Assembly (NCBI GenBank): GCA_964645585.1
Contig: CAZYAN010000011.1
Span: 1-64,000 of the forward strand
From: DATGSL01 sp964645585
GTDB lineage: Bacteria > Verrucomicrobiota > Verrucomicrobiia > Opitutales > T3Sed10-336
Reading direction: 5' to 3'
Length of the DNA: 64,000 nt
Shown here: positions 25,654 through 35,065 of the stretch, piece by piece
How the letters are laid out: each line of letters starts with the position of its first letter
Numbering within the stretch: the first letter of the stretch is position 1
Program-made: the position numbers and the translations under genes
Notes under the pieces: generated by a model
What the model was told of the DNA's origin: nothing
Database searches by the model: none
The model's input: the letters and a program-made list of their open reading frames with translations, nothing else

Positions 25654-26733
25654 TCAGTCAGTTTGTTTGGCTCGAGGTCCCGGCCGCGACTCCCCGCGCG
25701 AGAGCTTGACGTGGATCGCACCCTCCTCGTCGAATCGCAACGGATCCAAGGCGATGAACCGGCGGTAATTTGGCGCCGCCTCTTCTTTTTGATGATACAC
25801 CATCCAGAGCGCGCCGTCTGGACCGGTGACAACGGCGTGATGGCCCGGACCAAAAATTTTCTCCGTCCGCCGGGCGATCGGATTTCCTGGATGCTTAACA
25901 AACGGGCCGGTCGGCGATCGTGCCGTCGCATACCCGATTCCGTAATTCGGGTTGTCCGCCGCCGACCCGGAATACATGAGATAATAAACCCGGTTCCTTT
26001 TCAGGACAAACGGCGCTTCGGTCACCGGAAATCCATGGCGCTCCCACGGCTCGGTCGGTTTCAGCAACGTGACAAATCCCCCCTTTTTCGTCAGCGGATC
26101 CGCCATCGGCTGCACCCGGATTTCGAAGCCGCCTTTCAAATTCGCGTAATAAAGATAAAGCGCCCCGTCGTCATCGCGAAAGAGATGCGCGTCGATCGCA
26201 TCGGAGACGAGCGACGCCTGGTCGACGAACGGCCCGAGCGGATTGTCCGCGACCGCGACACCGATATGCTTATTCGCCGGGTGCTTCGGTCGGCCAGGAT
26301 GGTTTTCCGTATAATACAGATAAAATTTTCCATCCTCTTGGTCCGCGTGAAACACATCCGGCGCCCACGCCCCGCCCGTCGCGGAATCGAAAACCGCGCC
26401 GCGATGTTCCCATTCCACCAGGTTCACCGACGTGTAGGCGTCATAGCCGCGACCATGCGATGTTGGATAAAGATAATACACGCCATCCACTTCCAGCACA
26501 TGCGGATCGGCCGGGTTCTGCCGTGTGATCAACGGGTTTTTGTACGTGGCTGATGCCAAGGACGGCAGCCCCTCCGGCTCATCGGCCGATAACCGGTCTC
26601 CCGCCGGGCTCTCCAGGCATGCCGCGGAGAGAACCATCCCAAGAATCAGCAGCTGTTTCACAAAAGAATCAGTAACCGCTCTGGTACGCGGTCTGACAAG
26701 GCAAAAAGCATACGAACGAAAGGCAGGTTTCAT
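25654..26733 (-). CDS. secreted glycoside hydrolase family 43-like
   Basis: The protein is a five-bladed beta-propeller GH43-like enzyme (arabinofuranosidase/xylosidase type). NPADPHVLEVDGVYYLY holds the general base Asp, DAHLFRDDDGALYLYYA the pKa-modulating Asp, and VTEAPFVLKRNRVYYLMYS the acid Glu. AVVTGPDGALWMVYH closes the propeller. The N-terminus has KQLLILGMVLSAACLESPAGD, a signal peptide that would be at the start if GTG 26661 is used. ATG 26733 adds 24 residues after an AAGGTG site. Export is therefore likely. No sugar-uptake genes lie next to it. Confidence 0.85.
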   Translation of the reverse strand: MKPAFRSYAFCLVRPRTRAVTDSFVKQLLILGMVLSAACLESPAGDRLSADEPEGLPSLASATYKNPLITRQNPADPHVLEVDGVYYLYPTSHGRGYDAYTSVNLVEWEHRGAVFDSATGGAWAPDVFHADQEDGKFYLYYTENHPGRPKHPANKHIGVAVADNPLGPFVDQASLVSDAIDAHLFRDDDGALYLYYANLKGGFEIRVQPMADPLTKKGGFVTLLKPTEPWERHGFPVTEAPFVLKRNRVYYLMYSGSAADNPNYGIGYATARSPTGPFVKHPGNPIARRTEKIFGPGHHAVVTGPDGALWMVYHQKEEAAPNYRRFIALDPLRFDEEGAIHVKLSRGESRPGPRAKQTD

Positions 26734-26869
26734 TATACTGGTATCACCTTCGTTCGTCTGGGGGTTTACCCGATAGAACCGGCGGCGGGAATCGCGTATC
26801 GTCCCCGCCCGCTTCGTGGGGCCCGACCCTCTTCCGCGCGCCGTTGTTGTCATCGTCTGTTTCCAGTTC

Positions 26870-29800
26870 ATGCCTAGTCAAAAGTCTCCTCAGACCCCCC
26901 GGAAATCCGCCAATCGAGCTTCCCTCCGTTCACGCCGGAGCTCTGTTGACGCCGAAGACGGGCAGCTCGATCAGGAAGTTCTCCTGAAAGTTCTTACCGC
27001 AGTCGCTCGAGGCAATTTTTCCGCGCGGCTTCCGGTTGAATGGACCGGTCGTCCCGGCAAAATCGCCGACACGTTCAACGAGGTGATGAGCCTCAATGAA
27101 AAAATGGCCCAGGAGACGGAGCGGGTCGCCGAGGTCGTCGGAAAGGAGGGCAAGATCGGCCACCGCATCAACCTCGGGCGTGTCGAGGGCGCCTGGTGCG
27201 CGCAAGCCGAAAACATCAACGCCCTCGTCTCCGACGTCACCACCCCGACGCGCGAAATGTCGCGTGTTATCGGAGCGGTCGCGAAAGGCGATCTCACCCA
27301 AACCGTCTCCATCGAGATCGAGGGCCGCCCGCTGAAAGGCGAATTTCTTCGCGCCGCCGAAACGGTCAACGCGATGGTCGACCAGCTCAGCGCGTTCACA
27401 TCCGAGGTCACCCGCGTCGCACGCGAGGTCGGCACCGACGGCAAACTCGGCGGCCAGGCACGCGTCAAAGGGGTTTCCGGCACCTGGAAAGACCTTACGG
27501 TCAGCGTCAACTCAATGGCATCCAACCTCACCGCGCAGGTCCGCAACATCGCCGACGTCACCACCGCCGTCGCCCGCGGCGACCTTTCCAAGAAGATCAC
27601 CGTTGATGTTCGCGGCGAGTTCCTCCAGCTCAAGGAAACCGTCAACACGATGGTCGACCAGCTCAACTCCTTCGCCTCGGAGGTCACCCGCGTCGCACGC
27701 GAGGTCGGCACCGAGGGCAAACTCGGCGGCCAGGCGGAGGTGCGCGGCGTCGCCGGCACTTGGCGCGACCTCACCGAAAACGTCAACGGCATGGCGTCCA
27801 ATCTCACCAACCAGATGCGCAACATCGCGCAGGTAACCACCGCCGTCGCCAACGGCGACCTCTCCAAGACGATCACCGTCGATGCCAAGGGCGAGATTCT
27901 CGAGCTCAAGAACACCGTCAATACGATGGTCGACCAGCTCAACTCCTTTGCCTCCGAGGTCACCCGCGTCGCACGCGAGGTAGGCACCGACGGCAAACTC
28001 GGCGGCCAGGCCCACGTCCGCGGCGCGGCCGGCACCTGGAAGGATCTCACCGACAACGTCAACGGCATGGCGGCCAACCTCACCAACCAGGTCCGCAACA
28101 TCGCCGAGGTCACCACCGCCGTCGCGCGCGGCGACCTCACCCGCAAAATCACCGTCGACGCCAAGGGCGAGATCCTCGAGCTGAAAAACACGATCAACAC
28201 CATGGTCGACCAGCTCAACTCTTTCGCCTCCGAGGTCACCCGCGTCGCGCGCGAGGTCGGCACCGACGGAAAGCTCGGCGGCCAGGCAACCGTCCCCGGC
28301 GTCGCCGGCACTTGGAAAGATCTCACCGACAACGTCAACCTCCTCGGCAACAATCTCACCGTCCAGCTGCGCGACGTCTCCAAGGTCGCCACCGCCATCG
28401 CCAACGGCGACCTCAGCCAAAAAATCACCGTAAGCGTCAGCGGCGAAATTTTGCAGATCAAGGAGACCATCAACAGCATGGTCGACCAGCTCAGTTCCTT
28501 CGCCTCCGAGGTCACGCGCGTCGCACGCGAGGTCGGCACCGACGGCAAACTCGGCGGCCAGGCGATCGTGCCTGGCGTCGGCGGCACCTGGAAGGATCTT
28601 ACCGACAACGTCAACGGCATGGCGGCCAACCTCACCAACCAGGTCCGCAACATCGCCGACGTCACCACCGCCGTCGCCAATGGCGACCTTTCCAAAGAGA
28701 TCACCGTCGATGCCAAGGGGGAGATTCTCGAGCTCAAGAATACGATCAACATCATGGTCCAGCGGCTCAATTCCTTCTCCGCGGAAGTTACCCGGGTCGC
28801 GAAGGAGGTCGGCACCGAGGGGAAACTCGGCGGCCAGGCGGAAGTCCGCGGGGTCGCCGGCACGTGGAAGGATCTCACCGAGTCGGTCAACGGCATGGCG
28901 GCCAACCTCACCAGCCAGGTCCGCAACATCGCCGATGTCACCACCGCCGTCGCCCGAGGCGACCTCACCCGCAAGATCACCGTCGATGCCAAGGGCGAAA
29001 TCCAAGAGCTGAAAAACACCATCAACACCATGGTCGACCAGCTCAACCGGTTCGCCTCCGAAGTCACCCGCGTCGCGCGCGAGGTCGGCACCGACGGCAA
29101 ACTCGGCGGCCAGGCGACCGTTTCCGGCGTCGCCGGCACGTGGAAGGATCTCACCGACAACGTCAACGGCATGGCGGCCAATCTCACCAATCAGGTCCGC
29201 AACATCGCCGAAGTCACCACCGCCGTCGCCCGAGGCGATCTCACCCGCAAAATCACCGTCGATGCCCAAGGCGAAATCCAGGAGCTGAAAAACACCATCA
29301 ACACCATGGTTGATCAGCTCAATTCGTTCGCCTCCGAAGTCACCCGCGTCGCGCGCGAGGTCGGCACCGACGGCAAACTCGGCGGCCAGGCGACCGTCCC
29401 AGGCGTCGCCGGCACGTGGAAGGACCTGACTGACAACGTCAATCTGATGGCCGCCAACCTCACCGACCAGGTCCGCGGCATCGCCCGGGTCGTCACCGCC
29501 GTCGCCAACGGCAACCTCCGTTCCACGCTGACGGTCGAAGCAAAGGGCGAAATCGCCGAACTCGCTGACACCATCAACAACATGATCGGCACCTTGGCGA
29601 CATTCGCCGACCAAGTCACGACCGTCGCCCGCGAGGTCGGCGTCGAGGGCCGGCTCGGCGGCCAGGCGAACGTCCCCGGCGCCGCCGGCACGTGGAAGGA
29701 TCTCACCGACAACGTCAACGGCCTCGCCGCGAATCTCACTACCCAGGTCCGCGCGATCGCCGAGGTCTCCACCGCGGTCACCAAAGGCGACCTCAGCCGA

Positions 29801-32800
29801 AGCATCATGGTCGAGGCCGCCGGCGAAGTCGCACTCCTCAAGGACAACGTCAATGAGATGATCCGCAACCTCAAGGAGACGACGCGCAAGAACACCGAGC
29901 AGGACTGGCTTAAAACCAACCTCGCGACGTTCACCCGCAAACTCCAGGGCCAGCGCGATCTCCAGACCGTATGCCAGATGACTCTCAGCGAACTCGCGCC
30001 TCTCGTTGGCGCCCAGCACGGTATTTTCTATATTAACGAGGGCGACGATGAAGACGAAGCGTGCCTCCGCCTGCTCGCCTCATACGCGTTTCGGGAACGG
30101 AAGCGGCTCGCCGAAGCCTGCCGTGCCGGCGAGGGTCTGATCGGCCAGGTTTTGCTCGAAAAGCAGCGAATTCTGGTCACCGACGTACCCCCGGACTACG
30201 TCAAAATCGGCTCGGGCCTCGGCGAAGCCGCCCCCGCCAACCTCGTTGTCCTTCCGGTCGTTTTCGAGGGCGAAGTCAAGGCCGCCATCGAGCTCGGCAG
30301 CTTCCAGCGCCTCAGCGATATTCACCTCGCCTTCCTCGATCAGCTCATGGAGTCGCTCGCGATCGTCATCAATACGATCCAGACCAACATGCGCACCGAG
30401 GAACTCCTCAAACAGTCGCAGTCGCTCACCGAGGAACTTCAGAGTCAGCAGACCGAGCTGACCGAGAAAAACGAGCGGCTCCAGGAACAGGCGCGCTCGC
30501 TCCGCGCTTCAGAGGAATTGCTCAAACAGCAGCAGGAAGAACTTCGTCAGACCAACGAGGCGCTCAAGGAAAAGGCATCGCTGCTCGCCGAACAGAAGAG
30601 CGAGGTCGAGCGAAAGAACGTCGAGGTCGAAAATGCCCGTCTCGCCCTCCAGGCGAAGGCCGAGGAGCTGAGCCTTACGTCCCGCTACAAAAGCGAATTC
30701 CTCGCCAATATGTCGCACGAGCTGCGCACGCCACTCAACAGCCTCCTGATTCTCTCAAAAATTCTCGCCGAGAACCCGGACGGAAACCTGCTCGAAAAGC
30801 AGGTCGAACACGCGCGCACCATTTACACATCCGGCTCCGATCTGCTCGAGCTGATCAACGAGATCCTCGACCTGTCGAAGATCGAATCCGGCACGATGAG
30901 CGTCGACATCGGCGACGTCACCTGCTCCGAACTCGCCGAGTTCTGCGAGCGCACCTTCCGTCCGGTCGCCGAAACCAAACGGCTCCTGTTCCAGGTCGAA
31001 CTGGATTCAGGCGTCCCGCCGATTCTCCGCACCGACGGGAAACGCGTTCAGCAAGTTCTCAAGAACCTGCTCTCCAACGCTTTTAAATTTACCGAAACCG
31101 GCCGGGTCGCGCTTCAAATGGTACCGGCCACCGAGGGCTGGGATGAGTCCCACGCGGGACTCAACCGCGCCGAAAAAGTCGTCGCGTTTGTTGTGCGCGA
31201 CACAGGAATCGGGATTCCGCGGGACAAACAGAGGATCATCTTTGAGGCGTTCCAGCAGGCCGACGCCGGCACGTCCCGCAAACACGGCGGAACCGGCCTG
31301 GGTCTATCGATCAGCCGGGAAATCGCCCGCATGCTCGGCGGCACAATTCACGTGACGAGCGAGCCGGGCAGGGGCAGCGCTTTCACGCTGTATTTGCCGG
31401 TCGACTACACCGCTCGCGCCAGCCTGAACGGCGGCCGTAACCCGCACGCACTGGTCGCGGCCCTTGCCTCCGGTGTTTCCACGGTTGCATCCGCCCTGCA
31501 AGCATCCGGTGCCGCGACGGCTGCCGCTTGTCCGTTGAAGCACGCGACAGACTCGTTTACTCCACCGGATGCGCTGCTTGAAAACGGCGCCTGCGGCGAC
31601 ACATTCGAGGATGCCGCCGTGCCCGATCCCGCGACGATCGAAGATGACAAATTGACGATTGCCTCGGGCGATCGCGTTCTCCTGATCGTCGAAGACAACG
31701 AACGGGTCGCCCGGCTGCTTGTGGAGGAAGGGCGCGCCGCCGGCTTCAAATGCGCCGTGGCCGCAACAGCCGCCAAAGCGATGCGTTACATGCGCACCTG
31801 CACACCGTCGGCCGCGACGATCGAGCTGTTTCTGCCCGACGCGAACGGCTGGGTCCTCCTCGATCGCTGGAAACATGCCGTCGAAACCCGGCATGTTCCC
31901 GTCTGCGTGATTTCTTCCGACGAGGGTGCCGCCCGGGCACTGCGCATGGGCGCGCTCGGCTACCTTCGAAAGCCGGCAGGACGCGCCCAAATCCGAGCCG
32001 CGCTCGACGGCATCCGGACGTTCCTCGACCGGCCCGCGAAACATCTTCTTCTCGTTGAGCCGGATGACGTCGAGCGCGACGCGCTCCGCGCACTGATCGG
32101 CGGCCGAGGCGATGTGCGCGTATTCGAAGCGAAGGATCCGGCGCCTGCCCTGGAGATTCTCGAACGGGAATGCATCGACTGCGTGGCGCTCAATCTCCGC
32201 CTGGCGGATGAGGCATTCGCTTTCGTTCATAAAGTCAAACAGATGCGGCGGCAGGCCCACCTGCCCATTGTTTCTTATGCGGGCGAGAAGCTTCCCGTCG
32301 AAGAGCAAAAGGAACTGCGACGGGTCTGCGAGATACTCATCGCGGATGATGAAAGCTGGAGAGAGCGCCTCCTGCACGAAACCTCGCTGTTCCTCCACCG
32401 GCCCCATCACGATCTTTCCGAATACGAACGCGAGATGATTGATCGAGCGCGGTCACAAACCACCACCTTCAGCGGCCGAAAAGCGCTCGTGATTGATGAC
32501 GATGTCCGAAACATCTTTGCCCTGACGACGGCACTCGAGCGGTGGGACATGGACGTGCTCTACGCCGAAAGCGGCGCCCAGGCCTTGAGCGCACTGGAGG
32601 AAGCACCGGACATCGATGTTGTTTTGACCGATATTATGATGCCCGAAATGGACGGGTTTGCGTGCATGCGGCGGATACGTTCGCAGCGCCGGTTTCGTTC
32701 ACTGCCCATCATCGCGGTCACCGCCAAAGCGATGAAAGGCGATCGCGAAAAATGTTTTTCGGCCGGAGCCAGTGATTACATCACCAAACCGGTGGATATC

Positions 32801-32845
32801 GATCATTTGCACTCTCTCCTCCGCGTCTGGCTGTACCGGACGTGA
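26870..32845 (+). CDS. giant poly-HAMP hybrid histidine kinase with three receiver domains
   Basis: This 1,991-residue cytosolic protein has no membrane segment. Tandem HAMP-type units of 92 residues fill about 40-1010. Then come a GAF domain (about 1020-1170), a coiled coil, HisKA with H1283 in FLANMSHELRTPLNS, and HATPase_c (DTGIGIP, GGTGLGLS). Three receivers follow. The first (from about 1603) has Glu1652 and the second (from about 1725) Asn1775 at the phosphoacceptor position. The third (from about 1870) keeps Asp1921 in TDIMMPEMDGF. The poly-HAMP layout recalls fungal group III kinases (Nik1/Bos1). The ATG at 26870 follows non-coding sequence. A REC-kinase follows 24 bp later. Confidence 0.93.
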   Translation: MPSQKSPQTPRKSANRASLRSRRSSVDAEDGQLDQEVLLKVLTAVARGNFSARLPVEWTGRPGKIADTFNEVMSLNEKMAQETERVAEVVGKEGKIGHRINLGRVEGAWCAQAENINALVSDVTTPTREMSRVIGAVAKGDLTQTVSIEIEGRPLKGEFLRAAETVNAMVDQLSAFTSEVTRVAREVGTDGKLGGQARVKGVSGTWKDLTVSVNSMASNLTAQVRNIADVTTAVARGDLSKKITVDVRGEFLQLKETVNTMVDQLNSFASEVTRVAREVGTEGKLGGQAEVRGVAGTWRDLTENVNGMASNLTNQMRNIAQVTTAVANGDLSKTITVDAKGEILELKNTVNTMVDQLNSFASEVTRVAREVGTDGKLGGQAHVRGAAGTWKDLTDNVNGMAANLTNQVRNIAEVTTAVARGDLTRKITVDAKGEILELKNTINTMVDQLNSFASEVTRVAREVGTDGKLGGQATVPGVAGTWKDLTDNVNLLGNNLTVQLRDVSKVATAIANGDLSQKITVSVSGEILQIKETINSMVDQLSSFASEVTRVAREVGTDGKLGGQAIVPGVGGTWKDLTDNVNGMAANLTNQVRNIADVTTAVANGDLSKEITVDAKGEILELKNTINIMVQRLNSFSAEVTRVAKEVGTEGKLGGQAEVRGVAGTWKDLTESVNGMAANLTSQVRNIADVTTAVARGDLTRKITVDAKGEIQELKNTINTMVDQLNRFASEVTRVAREVGTDGKLGGQATVSGVAGTWKDLTDNVNGMAANLTNQVRNIAEVTTAVARGDLTRKITVDAQGEIQELKNTINTMVDQLNSFASEVTRVAREVGTDGKLGGQATVPGVAGTWKDLTDNVNLMAANLTDQVRGIARVVTAVANGNLRSTLTVEAKGEIAELADTINNMIGTLATFADQVTTVAREVGVEGRLGGQANVPGAAGTWKDLTDNVNGLAANLTTQVRAIAEVSTAVTKGDLSRSIMVEAAGEVALLKDNVNEMIRNLKETTRKNTEQDWLKTNLATFTRKLQGQRDLQTVCQMTLSELAPLVGAQHGIFYINEGDDEDEACLRLLASYAFRERKRLAEACRAGEGLIGQVLLEKQRILVTDVPPDYVKIGSGLGEAAPANLVVLPVVFEGEVKAAIELGSFQRLSDIHLAFLDQLMESLAIVINTIQTNMRTEELLKQSQSLTEELQSQQTELTEKNERLQEQARSLRASEELLKQQQEELRQTNEALKEKASLLAEQKSEVERKNVEVENARLALQAKAEELSLTSRYKSEFLANMSHELRTPLNSLLILSKILAENPDGNLLEKQVEHARTIYTSGSDLLELINEILDLSKIESGTMSVDIGDVTCSELAEFCERTFRPVAETKRLLFQVELDSGVPPILRTDGKRVQQVLKNLLSNAFKFTETGRVALQMVPATEGWDESHAGLNRAEKVVAFVVRDTGIGIPRDKQRIIFEAFQQADAGTSRKHGGTGLGLSISREIARMLGGTIHVTSEPGRGSAFTLYLPVDYTARASLNGGRNPHALVAALASGVSTVASALQASGAATAAACPLKHATDSFTPPDALLENGACGDTFEDAAVPDPATIEDDKLTIASGDRVLLIVEDNERVARLLVEEGRAAGFKCAVAATAAKAMRYMRTCTPSAATIELFLPDANGWVLLDRWKHAVETRHVPVCVISSDEGAARALRMGALGYLRKPAGRAQIRAALDGIRTFLDRPAKHLLLVEPDDVERDALRALIGGRGDVRVFEAKDPAPALEILERECIDCVALNLRLADEAFAFVHKVKQMRRQAHLPIVSYAGEKLPVEEQKELRRVCEILIADDESWRERLLHETSLFLHRPHHDLSEYEREMIDRARSQTTTFSGRKALVIDDDVRNIFALTTALERWDMDVLYAESGAQALSALEEAPDIDVVLTDIMMPEMDGFACMRRIRSQRRFRSLPIIAVTAKAMKGDREKCFSAGASDYITKPVDIDHLHSLLRVWLYRT
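27551..29758 (+). repeat. eight tandem 276-bp units encoding HAMP pairs
   Basis: Eight in-frame units of exactly 276 bp (92 codons) run head to tail. They start at 27551, 27827, 28103, 28379, 28655, 28931, 29207 and 29483. Each encodes VTTAVARGDL-type, NTMVDQLNSFASEVTRVAREVG, GTWKDLTDNVN and NLTNQVRNI segments. A 93-codon unit precedes them from 27272, and a half unit follows at 29759. Several units share long stretches of identical DNA, which points to recent duplication or gene conversion and could mislead assembly. Confidence 0.95.
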
Positions 32846-32869
32846 AACGTCTGATTACGTAGTTACGGA

Positions 32870-34153
32870 ATGAATACGACTTTTGGCATCGCAACCGAAA
32901 CCGGTGTTCCTTCATGGACCTCTCTTGCGGACATGGATCTTAGAGACTCCGACCGGCAAACGAATCTTCCCTCAATTCTTCTGGTCGACGACCAGCCGGA
33001 GAACCTCGCCGCGCTCGAGGCCATTCTCGAAGGACCGCGCCACCGGCTCCTGCGGGCGTCTTCCGGGCGGGAGGCTCTTCGCTGCCTTCTGGAGCAGGAC
33101 GTCGCGCTCGTCCTGCTCGATGTTCGGATGCCGATTATGGACGGCTTTGAAACCGCGCGAATGATCCGCCAGCGCGACCGCTCCAAGGCCACGCCGATCA
33201 TTTTCCTGACGGCGGCCGGCGCTGCTGACGACTCAGAATTCGAGAGCTACTCGGCCGGCGGCGTCGATTACATCGTCAAGCCGTTTGTGCCGGAGATTTT
33301 GCGCGCGAAAGTCGAGGTGTTTCTCAACTTGGCAACGGCGCGTCGCCGGCTCGAACAAGAGATCGAGCGACGGCGGCTGGCGGAACGTAAACTCGAGCGG
33401 GTCGCCGAGCGGCTGCGCGCACGCGCCAACGATCTTCAGATCGCCAATCAGGAGCTCGAAGCATTTGCGTATTCAGCTTCTCATGACCTCCGCGCGCCGC
33501 TCCGGCACATATCAGGTTTCGTCAATATCCTTCGCGAGGAGCGCGACGCGGTCTCGGATGCTGACGGCGCGGCGTACTTGGCACGAATCGGCGCGTCGGC
33601 CGATAAAATGAACCGTCTTCTCGACGACTTGATGGCCTTTTCCAAAGTTGGGCGGGTGGAGATGTCGATGGTGCCGGTCGATCTCGAATCGGTGCTGGAG
33701 GAGGTGATCGAGGGGCTTGAACCGGAAACCCGCGACCGCCGTATCATCTGGCGGCGCTCGCGCCTGCCGGTCGTTGTCGGCGATGAAGGCATGCTGCGGC
33801 AGGTGCTCGTCAACCTTCTGTCCAACGCCATCAAATACACCGTCCATCGCGACCCGGCGGAGATCGGAATCGGGTGGCATGCCGTCGGTGCCAAGGCAAC
33901 GGTATTTATCCGGGACAACGGCGCCGGCTTCAACATGAAGTTTGCCAGTAAACTCTTCAAAGTCTTCCAGCGCCTCCACCGCGGTACAGAATTTGCCGGC
34001 ACCGGGATCGGCCTCGCAAACGTCCAGCGGATCATCCAGCGCCACGGCGGAAGAGTCTGGGGCGAAGGCCGCGTCGGCAACGGCGCCACCTTCCGCTTTA
34101 CCATCCGGCTCGCCAACTCCGCCGCGCCAGGCGCGCTTCGTCCGATTGCCTGA
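32870..34153 (+). CDS. REC-histidine kinase hybrid (phytochrome-like kinase core)
   Basis: The 427-residue protein begins with a receiver domain (ILLVDDQPENLAALEAIL, Asp84 in LLDVRMPIMDGF, Lys137 in YIVKPF). A coiled coil (about 150-200) leads to HisKA with His205 in YSASHDLRAPLRHISGF, the type found in phytochrome-like kinases. HATPase_c follows (LLSNAIKYT, DNGAGFNMKFASKLFKVFQRLH, GTGIGLANVQRII). It lies 24 bp downstream of the poly-HAMP kinase on the same strand. Its receiver is a plausible phosphate acceptor from that kinase, and it could pass the signal to the CheY-like protein encoded opposite. Both links are inference. Confidence 0.93.
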   Translation: MNTTFGIATETGVPSWTSLADMDLRDSDRQTNLPSILLVDDQPENLAALEAILEGPRHRLLRASSGREALRCLLEQDVALVLLDVRMPIMDGFETARMIRQRDRSKATPIIFLTAAGAADDSEFESYSAGGVDYIVKPFVPEILRAKVEVFLNLATARRRLEQEIERRRLAERKLERVAERLRARANDLQIANQELEAFAYSASHDLRAPLRHISGFVNILREERDAVSDADGAAYLARIGASADKMNRLLDDLMAFSKVGRVEMSMVPVDLESVLEEVIEGLEPETRDRRIIWRRSRLPVVVGDEGMLRQVLVNLLSNAIKYTVHRDPAEIGIGWHAVGAKATVFIRDNGAGFNMKFASKLFKVFQRLHRGTEFAGTGIGLANVQRIIQRHGGRVWGEGRVGNGATFRFTIRLANSAAPGALRPIA

Positions 34154-34168
34154 ACGGGATCACGTCCC

Positions 34169-34195
34169 AAAAAGCGGCAGTGGCTTCCAGCCGCT
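34169..34195 (-). terminator. intrinsic terminator of the CheY-like gene
   Basis: On the minus strand AGCGGC and GCCGCT pair, with an inner TGG/CCA pairing around AAG, and the stem is followed directly by TTTTT (34173-34169). It lies about 70 bp after the stop of the response regulator and just beyond the convergent kinase stop. Confidence 0.55.
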
Positions 34196-34263
34196 CGGCC
34201 CCCCGGACAAAAGTAAAACGGTAAGATGCCGCTTCCACTCTTCGAGAGCCGGATGCTTCGCTC

Positions 34264-34707
34264 CTACGTCTTTGGCCGGAACGCGCTCGTTTTTCGGAGT
34301 AGCGGAAACTTGCGGCTGCCCGATTGAACCTCCGTCCCCAGCGCCCGCGCGATCTCGAGCAGCTCGTCGTAGGTGAGCGGCTTGACTAAAAAAAGGTCCG
34401 CCCCGAGGTCGTAGGCCTTCCGCACTTCATCCGGATGACTCGAGGTGGTAAAGATTGCCACCGGAAGTTTGCGGAACTCCTCCCGGGACCGCAGCCATTG
34501 CAGGCACTCAAAGCCGTTTCGCCGGGGCATCTTCAAATCGAGCAGGATCAAGTCGAGCGTCTCCGGGTCCGCGACCCGGTCGAGATACTCAATCGCTTCC
34601 TGCCCATCGGACGCGAAAGCGACTTCCCCGTCATAGCCCACCCCTTTCAATGCGGATCGCAGGAGAAGGATGTCGTTCTCGTCATCGTCAATGTTCAGAA
34701 TACTCAT
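34264..34707 (-). CDS. single-domain response regulator (Rcp1/CheY-like)
   Basis: The 147-residue protein is a stand-alone receiver. NIDDDENDILLLRSAL is the acidic pocket, Asp57 in DLILLDLKMPRRNGFE the phosphoacceptor, IFTTSSHPDEV the switch region and Lys109 in LFLVKPLTYDE the conserved Lys. PRRNGFE and the SxxPxEV region place it with Rcp1-like regulators, usual partners of phytochrome-type kinases such as the one encoded convergently at 32870-34153. No output domain is present. A 16-bp palindrome (34763-34778) lies upstream. Confidence 0.92.
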   Translation of the reverse strand: MSILNIDDDENDILLLRSALKGVGYDGEVAFASDGQEAIEYLDRVADPETLDLILLDLKMPRRNGFECLQWLRSREEFRKLPVAIFTTSSHPDEVRKAYDLGADLFLVKPLTYDELLEIARALGTEVQSGSRKFPLLRKTSAFRPKT

Positions 34708-35065
34708 GAGGTTTCCAAGCGAGAAGGGGCTGCGTCCCGCAGCGAGCGCCGCTTCGACGGTCGAGTTAAATTTAACTCAAATCAATTTCTTCGCGAGCCG
34801 AAAGATGATCATAATCAGAAGGCTTTGGGGTACGCTTCCGCCAAGGGAACTCCCAACCCCGCTCCGTTGATTCGATCACACCGGATGTGAAGAGTGGAAA
34901 CCCCGTCCGCGCCGCTCCGCCAGGCGGCGCCAGCGACTGGAAGGCCGCTGCCGCTTTTCACTTGGAGCAGCGCGATTCCCCCTCCGGGGGTTGAGCCTTC
35001 GTGTGTCCGGTGAACCTTGGACGATGCCGGAACCACCCGCACGCGCGGATGGTCCGGCGACCGCC
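34708..35065. other. 358-bp non-coding region between gltB end and response regulator
   Basis: I see no convincing gene here: the frames present read as low-quality sequence. The region holds a 16-bp palindrome near its left end and a short GC hairpin (CCCCC-TCC-GGGGG, 34978-34990) that might help terminate gltB transcription, although no T-run follows it. Confidence 0.5.
34763..34778. promoter_or_regulatory. 16-bp perfect palindrome upstream of the response regulator
   Basis: GAGTTAAATTTAACTC is a perfect palindrome 56-71 bp upstream of the ATG at 34707, in a locally AT-rich stretch. It could bind a dimeric regulator. Roughly one perfect 16-bp palindrome is expected by chance in 64 kb, so the support is weak. 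Confidence 0.3.

Noticed and set aside
26971..29190. Very long open frames on the minus strand across the HAMP repeats (739 and 835 codons)
   Set aside because: They are the complement of the 276-bp tandem repeats, low-complexity in composition and without domain features. The plus-strand HAMP reading is clear.
34763..34778. Palindrome as a proven operator
   Set aside because: About one perfect 16-bp palindrome is expected by chance in 64 kb; kept only as a low-confidence site.
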